Origin: Setaria digitata
Lineage: Eukaryota; Nematoda; Chromadorea; Rhabditida; Setariidae
Direction of reading: 5' to 3'
Assembly (NCBI GenBank): GCA_003640385.1
Contig: RCAB01000016.1
Location: forward strand, 62,001 to 126,000
Length of the DNA: 64,000 nucleotides
In this document: piece after piece, positions 62,401 to 64,000 of the stretch
Layout of the letters: every line of letters starts with the position of its first letter
How positions within the stretch are numbered: position 1 is the stretch's first letter
The notes under the pieces: model-generated
What the model was told of the DNA's origin: nothing
The model's input: only the letters and a program-made list of their open reading frames with translations
Database searches by the model: none
Translations under genes and position numbers: made by a program

Positions 62401-64000
62401 CGAGCTAAATATTTCCGAAACCTTCCGAGATATCCCAGAGTTCAGTACGCCCTGATGAGTTTCTCTATCATGATAAAACGGCGATCGCTTTAATTTTATG
62501 ATATTTACAAAATTTTTTGAAAGGAAATTTTGAATTCCTATAATTTATTAATTCTCATATAAATTTCTATTTGAAACTTCGTTTTTCTGAAATTTTTTTT
62601 TTCTTTCAAATCCACAGGAATTTTATATTTGCTTATACGTAATAATTTATGTCATAAACATCATGAAATTTTCCTTTAATTAAATATTATTGAGCATTTT
62701 AACAACATTTGCAATAAAAGAGTATTTTCAAATACTCCATTACTTTATTTACTTTAAAAAAACATATAAATTAGCAAATTCCAAACTGATCAACATATGA
62801 GAGCCAGCATCTCCTTAATTTATTTGAAATTTTGCAACATGTTACACTAAACGTAACGAAAAGTCACATTATACACAACGAAACAAGTGATATTTGTATG
62901 AATGAAGTAAAAAAAAAAGCCATCTATTGCATATGTAATATCGAGAATGTGAAAATTAACAATGGATAAAACATTGATGTGTAAGCTAACCAAAAAGAAA
63001 ACAGAAAAAGGAAGGAATAAAATGCTTTTGTGATTGAATGATAAATGGATGTTATGACTGTCAAAGCGTAATTTGACATTATATTTTGTTTTTCATCTCA
63101 TTTCTTTTTTAATAGATCTATCTAAAGGATATGTTGTACTGGTTAAGATGTCATTCAGGAATGAAAGATTTTGCAATCCTGTCACAAAGTTATCAAGTTA
63201 GTTTGATTGTAATAAGTTAAATTGAGCTTCTTTTACATGCAATATTTAAATATTTTTTATTTAATTCATAGTTTTCGTAATTAAAAAAAAAAAAACAGAA
63301 AAGAGAAAAAAGTTATTCTGCTAATTGTCTTTTAGTCGAACAATGAAATTAAGTTAAAATGTTTAGTCAAACAATGGGAATTGAGTAAGCTTTCTAAATT
63401 CCTCAGAATTTCATCCATTTCTGGCATTTATATATGAACCAAATTAATGAAATTGAAGAAATTTCTAGTAACTTATAAAGCAAGTGAAATTTTCAACATC
63501 AAAGAAGGATGCGAATTTTTATCAACCAATGTTCAGTTAATCTTATTGATAAACGGTGGAAGTGTGTAGTGGAAATTTCGAAATCACGAAATCAATAGTG
63601 GAAAAAGACAAAGAAATGGTAGTCGGTCGGGTTTAGTATATAAAAGCAAAGCTTAAATTATGAATTGCAGAGGGAAAAAAAAGTTGAATGTTATGGAAAA
63701 TGGGGATTAATTAAATATCTGTAATGACGAATTGAATGCATTAAAATATGATAAGCACTGCAAATTTCAAACACAATTTTACGTGACCAACTGAAAATAA
63801 GATCATTTTTCTACGCTAATTAAAAAATGAATTTTAGCGCGACTAAGTTACTAGCATTTTTATTCAGTAAATGGCATATATATATATATATATATATATG
63901 TATATGTATATGTGATGGAAACTCTTAACTGAAAAGATAGCACGAATATTATTCAATCATTCATAATACGGGTGCGTATACAAATGAAATCTAAAACAAC
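59431..64000. other. AT-rich spacer at the right edge
   Basis: The first part should include the 3' UTR of the PIP-box gene. Beyond about 60 kb I see only AT-rich DNA with homopolymer runs (for example 61766-61784 and 63280-63296) and no exon with both splice support and an open frame on either strand. Confidence 0.55.
63876..63912. repeat. (TA)n microsatellite with TG variants
   Basis: A TA run of about 24 bases passes into TATGTATATG units. No coding role. Confidence 0.9.

Overview
This window is eukaryotic nuclear DNA from a nematode, most likely a clade III (filarial/spirurid-type) species. The evidence is very high A+T with many poly-A/poly-T runs, genes split into small exons by AT-rich introns ending in TTTTCAG/TTTTAG, acceptor-like sites a few bases upstream of start codons (spliced-leader trans-splicing), and proteins closest to nematode families (OSM-3 kinesin, VALV-1/CRIP, RPL-18). 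The filarial placement is inference. No bacterial or viral genes, CRISPR arrays or intact transposons were seen. All gene models were assembled by eye from reading frame, splice signals and phase consistency.

Layout. (1) 1-5966, plus: 3' part of an unrecognised gene with a hydrophobic segment, a Ser/Arg/Pro-rich body and a Cys-rich tail; at 6687-7266 a 79-residue ORF that is either its own trans-spliced gene or an alternative end. (2) 9574-13705, minus: a short CPEB-family RNA-binding protein (two RRMs plus a C-terminal ZZ zinc domain). (3) 15331-17067, minus: an 86-residue CRIP/VALV-1 LIM protein. (4) 17.1-26.9 kb: a long gene-poor interval with a 55-bp minisatellite and purine tracts. (5) 26906-34467, minus: a complete OSM-3/KIF17 ciliary kinesin in 15 exons (705 aa). 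(6) 34.5-38.9 kb: AT-rich spacer with one plus-strand orphan exon. (7) 38925-43992, minus: an unrecognised type I membrane protein (765 aa) with a Ser-rich cytoplasmic tail encoded by a (GAT)n tract. (8) 44-49 kb: spacer with microsatellites and an N-containing tandem duplication. (9) 49105-50807, minus: ribosomal protein L18. (10) 52749-54772, plus: ALY/REF mRNA-export adaptor. (11) 55854-59430, plus: an unrecognised 470-aa protein ending in a PCNA-interacting (PIP) box, probably in an operon with ALY/REF. (12) 59.4-64 kb: spacer.

Relationships. The rpl-18 and ALY/REF genes diverge from a shared 1.9-kb upstream region, and ALY/REF appears to be followed in operon fashion by the PIP-box gene. 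The other genes are functionally unrelated (translation control, LIM scaffold, ciliary transport, membrane protein). The window looks like ordinary nematode chromosome; I found no convincing novel multi-gene system. The most useful new observations are the short CPEB with a possible GC-AG intron, the two unrecognised proteins, the operon signature, the orphan exons and the assembly-suspect duplication.
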